Shown one piece after another: positions 52,477 through 61,493 of a stretch of DNA of 64,000 bases. The DNA lies in the NCBI RefSeq assembly GCF_001553345.1, contig NZ_KQ960768.1:83238-147237 (forward strand), given 5' to 3'. Position numbers and translations under genes: made by a program. Within the stretch, counting starts at the first letter, position 1; each line of letters begins with the position of its first letter. This stretch comes from Veillonella sp. DNF00869 (GTDB lineage: Bacteria; Bacillota; Negativicutes; Veillonellales; Veillonellaceae). The notes under the pieces were generated by a model that worked only from the letters and a program-made list of their open reading frames with translations, was not told the origin of the DNA and searched no databases.

Positions 52477-52506
52477 ATTATATTTATAATTAGCAATGAT
52501 TGTCAA
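52477..52506 (-). promoter_or_regulatory. Promoter of the AraC-type regulator with Fur-like site
   Basis: TTGACA (52506-52501) and TATAAT (52482-52477) on the minus strand, 18 nt apart. Minus-strand TGACAATCATTGCTA (52505-52491) overlaps the -35 and spacer and matches 11 of 14 positions of the Fur consensus. The remaining 52507-52659 is AT-rich and without further features that I can support. Confidence 0.65.
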
Positions 52507-52659
52507 TATAAAGTTTGTCTATCTAGATTGTTTTAAATTATATCATAAAATTTCAATTTGCATAGTTTCTTATATCACTAAGATTATTTGCTTATATACA
52601 ACTAATTAAATCACTATTAATTTAAGATACCTTTTTGGATTATTTATATAAAGACTTGA

Positions 52660-53997
52660 TTATTTTCCCAAAATTTTATGTACTAAATTAGTCACATATT
52701 GCGATCTACTACCATCTGTATTCTCACGTTCTGGAACTTGTGGAATCAACAAAAGTCTAACTGGTAAATTAGACGCCCCTGGTGACATGTATTCTAATAG
52801 TAAATCTTCTGGTCTATCAAATACATCTAATAGCTGTGTGTCATAAATAGTTTCATGTCCCAAATACGGACCTTTTACAGGCACATCATAGGTGCGTACA
52901 CCTTTAGAAGATGTAATCCTGAATGTACCACTAAAAGCACCACCTAATGGATTAAAATACAAGGCATAGGGAGTGTTTCCTTCTGTGTGTAACACATATA
53001 TATTAGAAATACCATAATTTCCTTTGTTTTTTACCGACTTATTATTACTAGTCTCGTCAACACCACTAATAAAGGCATCTTCTCGATCATTGGCAATTTC
53101 AAAACTAGCTGGGCCTGCTTCACTATTAAACTGCGGTTCCACCACATGGAATCGACGCATTCCTTCATAGGTACCACGCAACTCTACTTCATCTATAGGA
53201 TGAATTGGTAATAAAGGCAAGCCATATGTAACGGTTGACTTAGGTTCCATCACCGCTACGGATGCATATACTGGTTCCGTAGTAGAAACATCGATAATAC
53301 CACTGAATAAATCATCTTTTTTTATAAGAACTTTTTCCAACTCAGTAAAAATAGGGCGCACTTCCCCAGGACGCAATACAAATTCTGTACCACTAGTATC
53401 TTGTGATACTAACGAAATAGTTCGGGATGTAGCATCCTTTTTAATTTCTTCTTCAATTCTTTTTGTCTTTAGCTTCTTCGATTGTGCAAGATTCTCTTTT
53501 TGTTTTTTGATTTCTTGTTGCACTGCTTTAGAGCGAACTGGGATAGTTACGCCTTCATTAGCCCAAGCACCTAAGTCTAATGCAGTACTATTCAGTTCTT
53601 TTTTCGAAAGCTCTCGTCCCACTTTAAAATAGTCTGGGCTTGGTTTTGCATAAATAGATCGTTCTATTTCTACAAAAGCTGGAACATTCCCCTTATTTTC
53701 CAACAAAATACCTACTTTCATAGGTTCTGTTCGTTCGTTCACATGATAAAAGTAAATACGGCTATTTCCTCTCAGTGTACCTGCCGCTACAATCCCCGGC
53801 TCTTTTACATATTCCGGACTATCGGACAATAATAAAGTATCTATCTCCTTAACGGTTTTCACTTCTAAGGGTGTAAATGTATACTCATCAATATTTACCG
53901 TTCTCGGTACTTGTCCATACGTAGTGCCTAGCCCAAGTACTGTTAACATGCTCCCTAATAACCATTGTTTCCATTGTATTCGATTCATTAATTTCAT
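52660..53997 (-). CDS. Exported protein of unknown function
   Basis: A 445-residue protein with a signal peptide (about 1-28, WLLGSMLTVLGLGTTYG). I do not recognise a family. It appears beta-rich, with repeated short strands (GTLRGNSRIYFYHVNERTEP, VGILLENKGNVPAFVEIERS) and a Lys/Glu-rich helix at about 160-190 (EIKKQKENLAQSKKLKTKR). It lacks a lipobox, an LPXTG motif or a terminal barrel strand, so a soluble periplasmic location is likely. It lies 7 nt downstream of whiA and may be co-transcribed with rapZ-yvcK-whiA, which is not a usual companion. Confidence 0.65.
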   Translation of the reverse strand: MKLMNRIQWKQWLLGSMLTVLGLGTTYGQVPRTVNIDEYTFTPLEVKTVKEIDTLLLSDSPEYVKEPGIVAAGTLRGNSRIYFYHVNERTEPMKVGILLENKGNVPAFVEIERSIYAKPSPDYFKVGRELSKKELNSTALDLGAWANEGVTIPVRSKAVQQEIKKQKENLAQSKKLKTKRIEEEIKKDATSRTISLVSQDTSGTEFVLRPGEVRPIFTELEKVLIKKDDLFSGIIDVSTTEPVYASVAVMEPKSTVTYGLPLLPIHPIDEVELRGTYEGMRRFHVVEPQFNSEAGPASFEIANDREDAFISGVDETSNNKSVKNKGNYGISNIYVLHTEGNTPYALYFNPLGGAFSGTFRITSSKGVRTYDVPVKGPYLGHETIYDTQLLDVFDRPEDLLLEYMSPGASNLPVRLLLIPQVPERENTDGSRSQYVTNLVHKILGK

Positions 53998-54004
53998 ACT
54001 ACCT

Positions 54005-54958
54005 CTATTCTATCATAAGCCCCTCTGGCTCCCACTGTAAGGCGAGGGCTTCTAATTTACGTAAACGATGTCCAATACCAGATTTTGTCAATTCTCGTTT
54101 GTACTTTGTTTCATAGGCATCTACCAATTCTTGCAAACTACCATCCGGAAATTCTTGACGTAATATAGCTACCTCATAAAGACGAACTGGCAAGGAGTTG
54201 AGACCTTGATGTTTATCAATAATACGTATTGCATCTAATTGACGCACTGCTGCATTCACCGTTTTTTGTAAATTTGCTGTTTCACAGTTTACTTGACGAT
54301 TAATGGTATTACGTACATCTTTCATAATTCGTACATTTTCAAAATTCATCAGGGCTGATTGAGCTCCCATAATTTGTAAACAGGAGGTCACCGCATCCCC
54401 TTCTTTTAAATATACTACAAACTCCTCTTTTCGCTCTACCTTTCGAGCATGTAATCGGAACATTTTTAAGACACGAATAATTTGATCTGCAAAGTCTTCC
54501 TTTGTAGTCATAAACTCCAAATGATAGTCACTTTGTGGCTTATTAACAGACCCGCATCCCAAAAAAGCGCCTCGCAAAAAAGCTCTTCGTGATTCCATGT
54601 CTTTTAACCATTCATCTGGAATCATAGCATCCACAGGCCATAATTGTAACTCCTCTAACGCAAGACGACTCTGTTCTGTAGGCTCTACCGTCAACGTATA
54701 CATGTTCTTTTTGCGTAGATTTAGCCCTTTACGCACTAGCACAGAAGTAGGTAAATCATACTGTTCTTTAATAATTCCTAGCACTCGTCTAGCTACTGCA
54801 TTATTAGCCGTCACCAAACGTACCCCTACGCGTCCTTGCATACCTAGTAAAATGGACCCACCCATCCGTAATAAACAAGAGGCCTCTACCTTGGATGCCC
54901 ACGCATCTTCTGTTTTAAATTGGCACAATTCATTTTTTACATCTTCTGCAAATGACAT
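54005..54958 (-). CDS. whiA: DNA-binding protein WhiA
   Basis: A 317-residue WhiA: an N-terminal LAGLIDADG-like domain (about 5-190, including RAFLRGAFLGCGSVNKPQ) and a C-terminal helix-turn-helix (SLQELVDAYETKYKRELTKSGIGHRLRKLEAL). The homing-endonuclease fold lacks catalytic acids, as is usual. It affects cell division and chromosome segregation in Firmicutes and sporulation in Actinobacteria. ATG at 54958 has AAAGGAG upstream; an in-frame ATG at 55015 does not. It closes the conserved rapZ-yvcK-whiA group. Confidence 0.95.
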   Translation of the reverse strand: MSFAEDVKNELCQFKTEDAWASKVEASCLLRMGGSILLGMQGRVGVRLVTANNAVARRVLGIIKEQYDLPTSVLVRKGLNLRKKNMYTLTVEPTEQSRLALEELQLWPVDAMIPDEWLKDMESRRAFLRGAFLGCGSVNKPQSDYHLEFMTTKEDFADQIIRVLKMFRLHARKVERKEEFVVYLKEGDAVTSCLQIMGAQSALMNFENVRIMKDVRNTINRQVNCETANLQKTVNAAVRQLDAIRIIDKHQGLNSLPVRLYEVAILRQEFPDGSLQELVDAYETKYKRELTKSGIGHRLRKLEALALQWEPEGLMIE

Positions 54959-55017
54959 AGCCTCTCCTTTACTATTTCTACTAGAAAATAGAGCCTCTAG
55001 AGGCTCTACTTTCATAC

Positions 55018-56367
55018 TTAATGATCTTCTCGCTGTAAGTAATATTCTAAAATGTGCGGTTCAATATCCGTCTGCAAAGCATAGACAACATCCATGACCA
55101 CTTTCGCTAACCGTTCAGAATTGTGGACCGCTTTATCTTGACTATCTACAAGATTTGCACGAACTGTCCGAATCCCCATCGATTGCAACACATCCATATC
55201 TACGTCTACTGGTTCTTGCCCCGCTTGTTTATAGTGTTCTAATGTGGCATCTTGGATTCTGTTATCATTCACAAGAACTGTATCGATAATTCCCACCTCA
55301 CTATGTGCTTCAATGGCTTTCACATGGTCAGACACAGTATACCCATCTGTTTCACCTGGCTGCGTCATCACATTGCAAATATAAATCTTAGCCGCTTTAG
55401 AGTTAGCAATGTGATCCGCTACCTTATCAATTAATAGGTTCGGCATTACCGAAGTATATAAACTGCCCGGGCCTAAAATGATGGCATCGGCTTCATCAAT
55501 AGCTTGCAAGGCAGCTCCTACAGGAGATGGTCTATGTGGCTCAGTATAGACCTTCGCAATTGGCTTACCCGCATTAGGGATATTACTTTCCCCTTCTACG
55601 ATGGTACCATCCGTCAATTTAGCAATCAGTTTGATTTCTTCTGTAGATGATGGAATAACACGTCCCCGAACTCGCAAGATCTTGCTAGAGGCTTCTAAGG
55701 CTTTTTCCACATCATCTTTCAGCACTTGAGTCATTGCTGTTAAGAATAAATTCCCAAAACTATGGCCCGATAATTCTGCTCCTTTAGTAAATCGATACTG
55801 GAATAGTTCTTCCATAAGTCCTTCTTTTTCCGCTAATGCTACTAAACAGTTGCGTAAATCTCCAGGAGCAATCATTTGAAAATCTTCTCGTAACCGACCA
55901 GAAGAACCTCCGTCGTCTGCTACTGTAACAATAGCAGTTAAGTTTGTGGTTTTACTCTTTAGCCCTCGCAATAGCATAGACAATCCTGTACCACCGCCAA
56001 TCACTACGATTTTGGGTCCTTGTCCTAAGCGAATTTTTTCAAAAATATAATCACTCACACCATCTTCTGTATTAGGCAAAATCGCATTCACAATGGTCTG
56101 AATGAGCTTACGTATCCCCCACAACATAGCTACCATACCCGCCACAATACCTGCTAAACCAAGACTGGCTATGACCGTATAGTTATAGGAGCCTGTGAGA
56201 TGGAATAAAAATTCTAAGAAAATATCTTCAAAGTTGCTAATCCACTGGTAGTTCATCATCATAAGGACACCCACTACCAGCCAAATCGTGCCTAAAGAAA
56301 ATAGGAATAGCCACCGCTTAATATTAATGCCTGGCGCAAACCAGCGCATCCAATTATTATATTTCAT
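55018..56367 (-). CDS. YvcK/CofD-family protein (gluconeogenesis factor)
   Basis: A 449-residue protein. The N-terminal about 110 residues include two membrane helices (about 18-42 and 62-85), and the rest is the CofD-like Rossmann domain with VVIGGGTGLSMLLRGLK, VADDGGSSGRLR and PGSLYTSVMPNLL. B. subtilis YvcK (317 residues) lacks the membrane part; membrane-anchored forms occur in other Firmicutes. In Bacillus it binds UDP-GlcNAc and affects cell shape on gluconeogenic carbon sources. It lies between rapZ and whiA. Confidence 0.92.
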   Translation of the reverse strand: MKYNNWMRWFAPGINIKRWLFLFSLGTIWLVVGVLMMMNYQWISNFEDIFLEFLFHLTGSYNYTVIASLGLAGIVAGMVAMLWGIRKLIQTIVNAILPNTEDGVSDYIFEKIRLGQGPKIVVIGGGTGLSMLLRGLKSKTTNLTAIVTVADDGGSSGRLREDFQMIAPGDLRNCLVALAEKEGLMEELFQYRFTKGAELSGHSFGNLFLTAMTQVLKDDVEKALEASSKILRVRGRVIPSSTEEIKLIAKLTDGTIVEGESNIPNAGKPIAKVYTEPHRPSPVGAALQAIDEADAIILGPGSLYTSVMPNLLIDKVADHIANSKAAKIYICNVMTQPGETDGYTVSDHVKAIEAHSEVGIIDTVLVNDNRIQDATLEHYKQAGQEPVDVDMDVLQSMGIRTVRANLVDSQDKAVHNSERLAKVVMDVVYALQTDIEPHILEYYLQREDH

Positions 56368-56404
56368 AGGCTTGAGAGACGAAAGAATCGTCCCACTCCT
56401 TTCT

Positions 56405-57319
56405 TTATAGGTCTAATCTAGAACGTGGATTCACATCTTCTTCTACATGATTACGCATCATATCACGATGTTCCACAGAAACATTACAGCCTTTTTCTTT
56501 CAAATGTGTATATAATGCCTCTGCCATTGCTACGCTACGATGCATACCGCCTGTACAGCCTACAGCTACCACAAATTGGCTTTTTCCCTCTTGTTCATAG
56601 TTTGGCACAAGGAAATCTAGTGTAGTAAAGAAATGCTTTTTAAATTCATCAGTCACTTCAAAGGAGTGAATATACTCTTTTACCACAGGTACGCGCCCCG
56701 ATTTATGACGATATTCGGGAATGTAGTATGGGTTCGGCAAAAATCGCACATCCCATACCATATCCGCATCATTAGGCATGCCAAATTTAAATCCAAAACT
56801 TACCACTGTAATAGCCATGCCATCTGTTTGTTCTTTCACGTGACTAAAAGTACGGCGCATAAATGATTTCAAGGCAGATGTTTTCATGTTTGTGGTGTCG
56901 ATAATATGATCCGCCTTGCTACGTACATCCGCCAAGAGTGCCCGTTCTTGTGACAGTCCTGTACTAATACGACCTGATGGTGCCAATGGGTGACTACGAC
57001 GTGTTTCTTTATACCGGCGAATCAAAGTATCATCGCTAGCTTCCATGAACACAATTTCATAAGGCACACTCATAGCCGTCAAATCATCTAAAGCACTGTT
57101 TAAATCATCAAAAAATTCACGACTGCGGATATCTACCACTAAGGCTACTCGACTCACTTTAGTGCCTGCACTTTGACGACAAATTTCACTAAACTTAGGA
57201 ATCAACACAGGAGGAATATTGTCGATACAGAAATATCCCATATCTTCCAAGACTTGCATCACTTGTGTTTTACCTGCTCCGGACATACCGGTCACAATGA
57301 TTAAACGAAACCCTTCCAT
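56405..57319 (-). CDS. rapZ: RNase adapter/nucleotide-binding protein RapZ (YvcJ)
   Basis: A 304-residue P-loop protein. Walker A GMSGAGKTQ is at residues 11-19, DIRSREFFDDL and FGFKFGMPNDADMVWDVRFLPNPYY are family signatures, and the C-terminal part holds VAVGCTGGMHRSVAMAE. In E. coli RapZ directs RNase E to the GlmZ small RNA in response to glucosamine 6-phosphate; the Bacillus homologue YvcJ is a GTPase/ATPase. Here it is the first of the conserved rapZ-yvcK-whiA trio. Confidence 0.95.
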   Translation of the reverse strand: MEGFRLIIVTGMSGAGKTQVMQVLEDMGYFCIDNIPPVLIPKFSEICRQSAGTKVSRVALVVDIRSREFFDDLNSALDDLTAMSVPYEIVFMEASDDTLIRRYKETRRSHPLAPSGRISTGLSQERALLADVRSKADHIIDTTNMKTSALKSFMRRTFSHVKEQTDGMAITVVSFGFKFGMPNDADMVWDVRFLPNPYYIPEYRHKSGRVPVVKEYIHSFEVTDEFKKHFFTTLDFLVPNYEQEGKSQFVVAVGCTGGMHRSVAMAEALYTHLKEKGCNVSVEHRDMMRNHVEEDVNPRSRLDL

Positions 57320-57338
57320 GAGGCCCTCCTACAAAATT

Positions 57339-58130
57339 TTATAACACATTCGCTTCAATCCATTTAGCGACCCCATCGTTTTCATTTGTGTCGCATACTT
57401 CTTTGGCAATTGTCTTCACATGTTCCTCTGCATTCCCTACTGCCACGGAATGACCTGTTACTTGTAACATAGAAATATCATTTTCTGAATTACCAAAGGA
57501 TACCATATCTGTTAAACCGATGCCCAATTGCTCACCCATAAAAGCCAAGGCTTCCCCTTTAGATACATGAGGTGCTACGATTTCTAAAAAATTTACCTTA
57601 GACCGAACTAAATCAACCATATCGCCTACTTCTTTGGAAAGAATAGCAATCACCTCTGCCATACGTTCAGGTTCTTCCACTACTAATAGTTTGTTTGTCC
57701 CTTTTTGAGGTTCATAGATCGCATCTCCTACATACATAGCCTTAGCACCTGTAATCTCTTCATAAAGACGAGAAAACTCTGTTTCACTGTGTACTAACAA
57801 TTCATCATCAATATAGGACTGAATATAGATATTATGCTCTTTTGCGATGGCTAATACCTTATGCGCTACCTCTGGTGGAATAGCTCGTTCCCAAATAAGT
57901 TCCTTGCTTTCCACACGTTGGATAACTCCGCCAGAATACAATACCATCGGTACATCACCTAAGCCTAAGCGATGTGCTACAGGATATGCCGTTTGGTACA
58001 TTCGACCTGTGGCAATGAGTACCTCAATTCCCTTGTCCTGTGCTTTTTTTAGGACTTCTTTTGTATAATCAGACACGGTACTATCATCACGTAACAGCGT
58101 ATCATCTAAGTCTATAGCTAACAATTTCAT
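57339..58130 (-). CDS. Cof-type HAD-IIB phosphatase
   Basis: A 263-residue HAD hydrolase with motif I LAIDLDDTLLRDD (Asp7, Asp9), motif II IATGR, and motif III/IV Lys plus FGNSENDISML; a large C2 cap domain sits in the middle. Such enzymes remove phosphate from sugar phosphates, pyridoxal phosphate or flavin precursors; the substrate cannot be told. It lies 19 nt upstream of rapZ on the same strand and probably heads this transcript. Confidence 0.9.
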   Translation of the reverse strand: MKLLAIDLDDTLLRDDSTVSDYTKEVLKKAQDKGIEVLIATGRMYQTAYPVAHRLGLGDVPMVLYSGGVIQRVESKELIWERAIPPEVAHKVLAIAKEHNIYIQSYIDDELLVHSETEFSRLYEEITGAKAMYVGDAIYEPQKGTNKLLVVEEPERMAEVIAILSKEVGDMVDLVRSKVNFLEIVAPHVSKGEALAFMGEQLGIGLTDMVSFGNSENDISMLQVTGHSVAVGNAEEHVKTIAKEVCDTNENDGVAKWIEANVL

Positions 58131-58156
58131 GACATCACTCCTTTATCATATCTTTC

Positions 58157-58165
58157 ATTATACCA
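58157..58165 (-). promoter_or_regulatory. Extended -10 promoter before the Cof-type gene
   Basis: On the minus strand TGGTATAAT (58165-58157), about 25 nt before the start codon, without a recognisable -35. The rest of 58166-58297 shows no gene or repeat. Confidence 0.5.
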
Positions 58166-58297
58166 TATAACAACGTATAACTACTGCATAAGTATTACTA
58201 AGATACAAATAATTCTATCTAACATGATACAAATATAGCTCAACCACGAATGTTGTCCACAACGCTTAAATTAGTAGCCACCACATTGGCGAAAAGC

Positions 58298-58351
58298 AAA
58301 AAAATACGACAGGTTTATAATCCAGTATGGTACTAGTATGCAAACCTGTCG
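58298..58351 (-). terminator. Terminator after the heme fusion gene
   Basis: CGACAGGTTT (58307-58316) pairs with AAACCTGTCG (58342-58351), followed on the minus strand by TATTTTTTT. Confidence 0.8.
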
Positions 58352-58390
58352 CAATTTCATCACTTTATAATTTAATACCCTATTGATACA

Positions 58391-60571
58391 TTAGGAAAAC
58401 AGATGATCTATACCATCCATATCCAGAATCGTGCCAATCGTAAATGGTCCAAAGATACCAAAACGAGCACTTACTTCATCAAATCGCATTTCATTGACAA
58501 TTTTTTTAAACTGAATTGGATCATCACTCATCAATGTAATACCCCATTCCCAATCATCCATGCCAAAAGCACCCGTCGTAAACTCTTTGATAGTGTCTTC
58601 ATATTTTTTGCCAATTTGTCCATGAGAACGCATCATGCTACCACGGCTTTGACGATCCAACATATACCAATTATCTGTTAGATTACGTTGCTTCGCCATA
58701 GGATAAAAGCACATACACGCCAATCTAGGAATTTTTGGATATAACCGAGCTTGTACTTTTGGATGGTCTTTCGGAGATTTCACATAATTGCTTACTTCAA
58801 TCACAGATACAAAAGAAGATTCTGGCTGTAATACACTAAAGATTGGTAATTTTTTTAGTGTCAATTCTACTTCGTTCAAATCTTGCAAGCTTGGTTGCAA
58901 GAACCAAAACATAATATCTCCCTTGTGACCATTGATTTGGTACATAGCATAGCTACTTGTATGGGCCTCATGAGCTGTTTCTAAATTCCCAATAAATGCT
59001 TTGAAAGATTGCAATACTTCAATTTGTTGCTCAGCAGACCAGCTTCTCCATTTTTCAAAATTGATGGAATAATTAGCGTGTAAGCTAAACCAACCTTCGT
59101 ATGTTTCAGGTACTTTTTCTAGTCCTGTAGTATGTCCATGCATAGGTGTTGCACCTGCATGAACAGATTCTGTATGTGTATCCATAGGAACTACCTCCTT
59201 AGTTTCTTCTTTCCATGCTTCTACCAATTCATAGGCTTGTTTGATGCCATCTGGCATGCCGACCCCTTTAAATGGAGTTCCAATTAATGCCAATCCCGGA
59301 TAGTGTTCTTGGGCATGGTCCATGAGGGTTGCCACTCGTTCTTTGTGGCCCACTTCATATTGGGGCATACTTTTTTGTAACCGTACCACTTCTATCCATT
59401 CTGGATTTCCTGTAAACTTCAATATATTTCGTATTTCTGAAAGCGCCAATTCACACAGTTCTTCTTCACTGTGCGTATCTACCGTAGAGTCTGTAGGCTT
59501 CCCTAAAAAGACGCGTAGTACCACCTTGTCTTGTGGTGTCGTTTGTGGCCACTTACTAGAAATGTAAGTACATGCCGTCAATGGCGTCTCTGTGCTGCGA
59601 GTAATCACAAAGCCTGTGCCTTGCAATGGTTTTGTAAACGCTGACTTCGGCAAACTCATAATGACAATGGCACAAGAAGATTGTTCCATATGCCGCAAGT
59701 CTTCAAATTTTTCATCTCCCAAAAAAAATTTTTCATAGGCTTTAGGTGGCGTAGTAATCACAAGACGGTCATAGGAGTCTGTACCGTTTTGTGTTTGCAC
59801 TGTATAGAGCTTATCTGTGTATGATGCCTCTAGCACCTCAGTCGATGTGTGCAAAGAAACGTTCTTTGGCATTTGTTCCACAAGAGCATCTACTAATGAT
59901 TCTAAACCTCCCGTTAATTGGGCAAATTGTCCTTCGGTAGCCGCCCCAGATTGTTTGCGCATACCTTGCATAGCCATCATACCTTTGACCAAGTTTCCAT
60001 GCTTTTGTTCTAATTGACGAAATTCTGGAAAGGTTCCCAGTAAACTTAAGCGTTTTAAGTCTCCACCGTAGATACCAGATAAGAGAGGTTCAATTAATAA
60101 ATTGACTAGTTCATCCCCTAAATGATACCGGAAAAAGGCATCGATACTCATATCTTCATTTCCTGGATATGGTTTCTTAAAAATATCTAATCCAGCTCGT
60201 AATTTACCAAACCAACTTAATAAGCTAGACATAGCAAAAGGAAGAAATTCTGTAGGGATGCCAATGATGGATCCTCCAGGGATAGGCTTCATTTGACCTT
60301 GATGATAAATATAGGATTCTCCCGTAGCATTACGTACCAAGGTATCACCTAATCCCAATTCCTGTACCAAATCTGTCATAGATGTTTTTCTGGCTAAATA
60401 CGAATCAGGCCCCACTTCTACCACATAGCCATCGCGACGTTTTGTTTGTACCTTTCCACCCCAACGATTCGAAGATTCTAGGACATGAATGTCCCAGTTA
60501 GGAAATGCTTTGCCCATATAATACGCTGCAGATAAGCCCGTTAGACCACCACCAATAATTGCTACTTTCAT
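58391..60571 (-). CDS. Fused coproporphyrinogen III oxidase (HemY/CgoX) and coproheme decarboxylase (HemQ/ChdC)
   Basis: A 726-residue two-domain protein. Residues 1 to about 460 are an FAD-dependent HemY-type oxidase: dinucleotide motif VAIIGGGLTGLSAAYYMGK, VVEVGPDSYLARK, and a C-terminal GVGMPDGIKQAYELVEAW. After a short His-containing linker (about 463-486), residues 487-726 are a HemQ-type chlorite-dismutase-fold decarboxylase with CFYPMAKQR (the tyrosine needed for decarboxylation), MMRSHGQIGKKY and GMDDWEWGITL. Together they oxidise coproporphyrinogen III and decarboxylate coproheme to heme b, the first and last of the three final steps. Ferrochelatase is encoded just upstream. Usually these are separate genes. 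A strong ribosome binding site lies at the junction. Confidence 0.93.
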   Translation of the reverse strand: MKVAIIGGGLTGLSAAYYMGKAFPNWDIHVLESSNRWGGKVQTKRRDGYVVEVGPDSYLARKTSMTDLVQELGLGDTLVRNATGESYIYHQGQMKPIPGGSIIGIPTEFLPFAMSSLLSWFGKLRAGLDIFKKPYPGNEDMSIDAFFRYHLGDELVNLLIEPLLSGIYGGDLKRLSLLGTFPEFRQLEQKHGNLVKGMMAMQGMRKQSGAATEGQFAQLTGGLESLVDALVEQMPKNVSLHTSTEVLEASYTDKLYTVQTQNGTDSYDRLVITTPPKAYEKFFLGDEKFEDLRHMEQSSCAIVIMSLPKSAFTKPLQGTGFVITRSTETPLTACTYISSKWPQTTPQDKVVLRVFLGKPTDSTVDTHSEEELCELALSEIRNILKFTGNPEWIEVVRLQKSMPQYEVGHKERVATLMDHAQEHYPGLALIGTPFKGVGMPDGIKQAYELVEAWKEETKEVVPMDTHTESVHAGATPMHGHTTGLEKVPETYEGWFSLHANYSINFEKWRSWSAEQQIEVLQSFKAFIGNLETAHEAHTSSYAMYQINGHKGDIMFWFLQPSLQDLNEVELTLKKLPIFSVLQPESSFVSVIEVSNYVKSPKDHPKVQARLYPKIPRLACMCFYPMAKQRNLTDNWYMLDRQSRGSMMRSHGQIGKKYEDTIKEFTTGAFGMDDWEWGITLMSDDPIQFKKIVNEMRFDEVSARFGIFGPFTIGTILDMDGIDHLFS
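59183..59200 (-). promoter_or_regulatory. Internal Shine-Dalgarno and ATG at the fusion junction
   Basis: On the minus strand AAGGAGG (59200-59194) lies 8 nt before an in-frame ATG (59185-59183, Met463 of the fusion). Initiation there would give a separate decarboxylase of 264 residues, near the normal ChdC length. Confidence 0.75.
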
Positions 60572-60572
60572 A

Positions 60573-61493
60573 TTATCCCTCCTTCAAGAGAGCTGTTAAT
60601 ACACCATGCGCCATGGCTTTCACAAAGAGAGTGTCACGATCTGGCATAGGCACTCGCACATAGGTCATCCCCAACTGTTCACATTGGTCCCGCCGTTCTA
60701 TATCTAAATCATAGGACACTTCCATATGGGTGCAAGTAAATCCGATAGGCATATATACCACATGGGTATGCCCTTCTACGCCCGCTTGTTCTGTCACCTT
60801 TTCTACTGTAGGTGTTAGCCATTCCCCACGAGTACCTGCACTTTGCCAAGCTAGGGTAGCATTGGGCAACACCAATTGATCTGCTATAGATTGCATCACC
60901 CGTTGTAAGCTATGCACATATCCATCATAGGAAATTCCTTGCATCAGTGGCACACTATGGGCAGTAAAGACATACAGCGGTTTTGCCGTAATAGGCAATG
61001 TACGCATAGTCTTCTGTACTCGGTCTGTCCAAGATTGCACTAATGTCGGTACATCTGCCCAATGTTCTACTACCTTCCATCGGTCATTCATAAACGGTTT
61101 CAGTGGCTCTAGATAGGATGCATTTAATATGTCTGTTCCATAAGGATTCATCATAAGTACCACTACTGTATCATAGTGGCCCAATTCCTTCGCTACATCC
61201 CCGATGAGTGGTTCTATATATTTATGTGCTTGTACCACCGTTACCTTTGCAAAGGGTAGTTCGTTTTGTAACTCTTCTTGTAACCGCTCTACTTGCCATG
61301 CGGTAGACTCCATTAACTGAGATTGTCCACCAATGCGTTCATACTTATGTCGCAATCCTTGTAATTCTTTGTCACTTGGCCCGTGACCTCTCCGTATGCG
61401 GGTATAATATGTTTTCACATCTTCTAAGGAGCGGGGAGAGCCATAATCTAATACCAATACACAAACTTGTTGTATCTCTTTATCCTCTGTCAT
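60573..61493 (-). CDS. Ferrochelatase (coproporphyrin ferrochelatase type)
   Basis: A 306-residue HemH-family enzyme that inserts iron into the porphyrin. Landmarks are VLVLDYGSPRSLEDVKTYY at the N-terminus, VFTAHSVPLMQG with the metal-site His, and GFTCTHMEVSYDLD with the conserved Glu. The company of HemY/HemQ domains suggests coproporphyrin III rather than protoporphyrin IX as substrate. ATG at 61493 has GGAG 7 nt upstream; an ATG two codons earlier overlaps that site. The gene overlaps hemE by 14 nt. Confidence 0.93.
   Translation of the reverse strand: MTEDKEIQQVCVLVLDYGSPRSLEDVKTYYTRIRRGHGPSDKELQGLRHKYERIGGQSQLMESTAWQVERLQEELQNELPFAKVTVVQAHKYIEPLIGDVAKELGHYDTVVVLMMNPYGTDILNASYLEPLKPFMNDRWKVVEHWADVPTLVQSWTDRVQKTMRTLPITAKPLYVFTAHSVPLMQGISYDGYVHSLQRVMQSIADQLVLPNATLAWQSAGTRGEWLTPTVEKVTEQAGVEGHTHVVYMPIGFTCTHMEVSYDLDIERRDQCEQLGMTYVRVPMPDRDTLFVKAMAHGVLTALLKEG

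Noticed and set aside
52371..52496. A 42-residue N-terminal extension of the AraC-type regulator
   Set aside because: The extension would be encoded by the terminator hairpin and the ribosome binding site, and no ribosome binding site precedes its ATG.
58166..58297. A possible mobile element or tRNA between the Cof-type gene and the heme fusion
   Set aside because: No inverted terminal repeats, transposase fragments or cloverleaf could be drawn; only a promoter and a terminator are seen.
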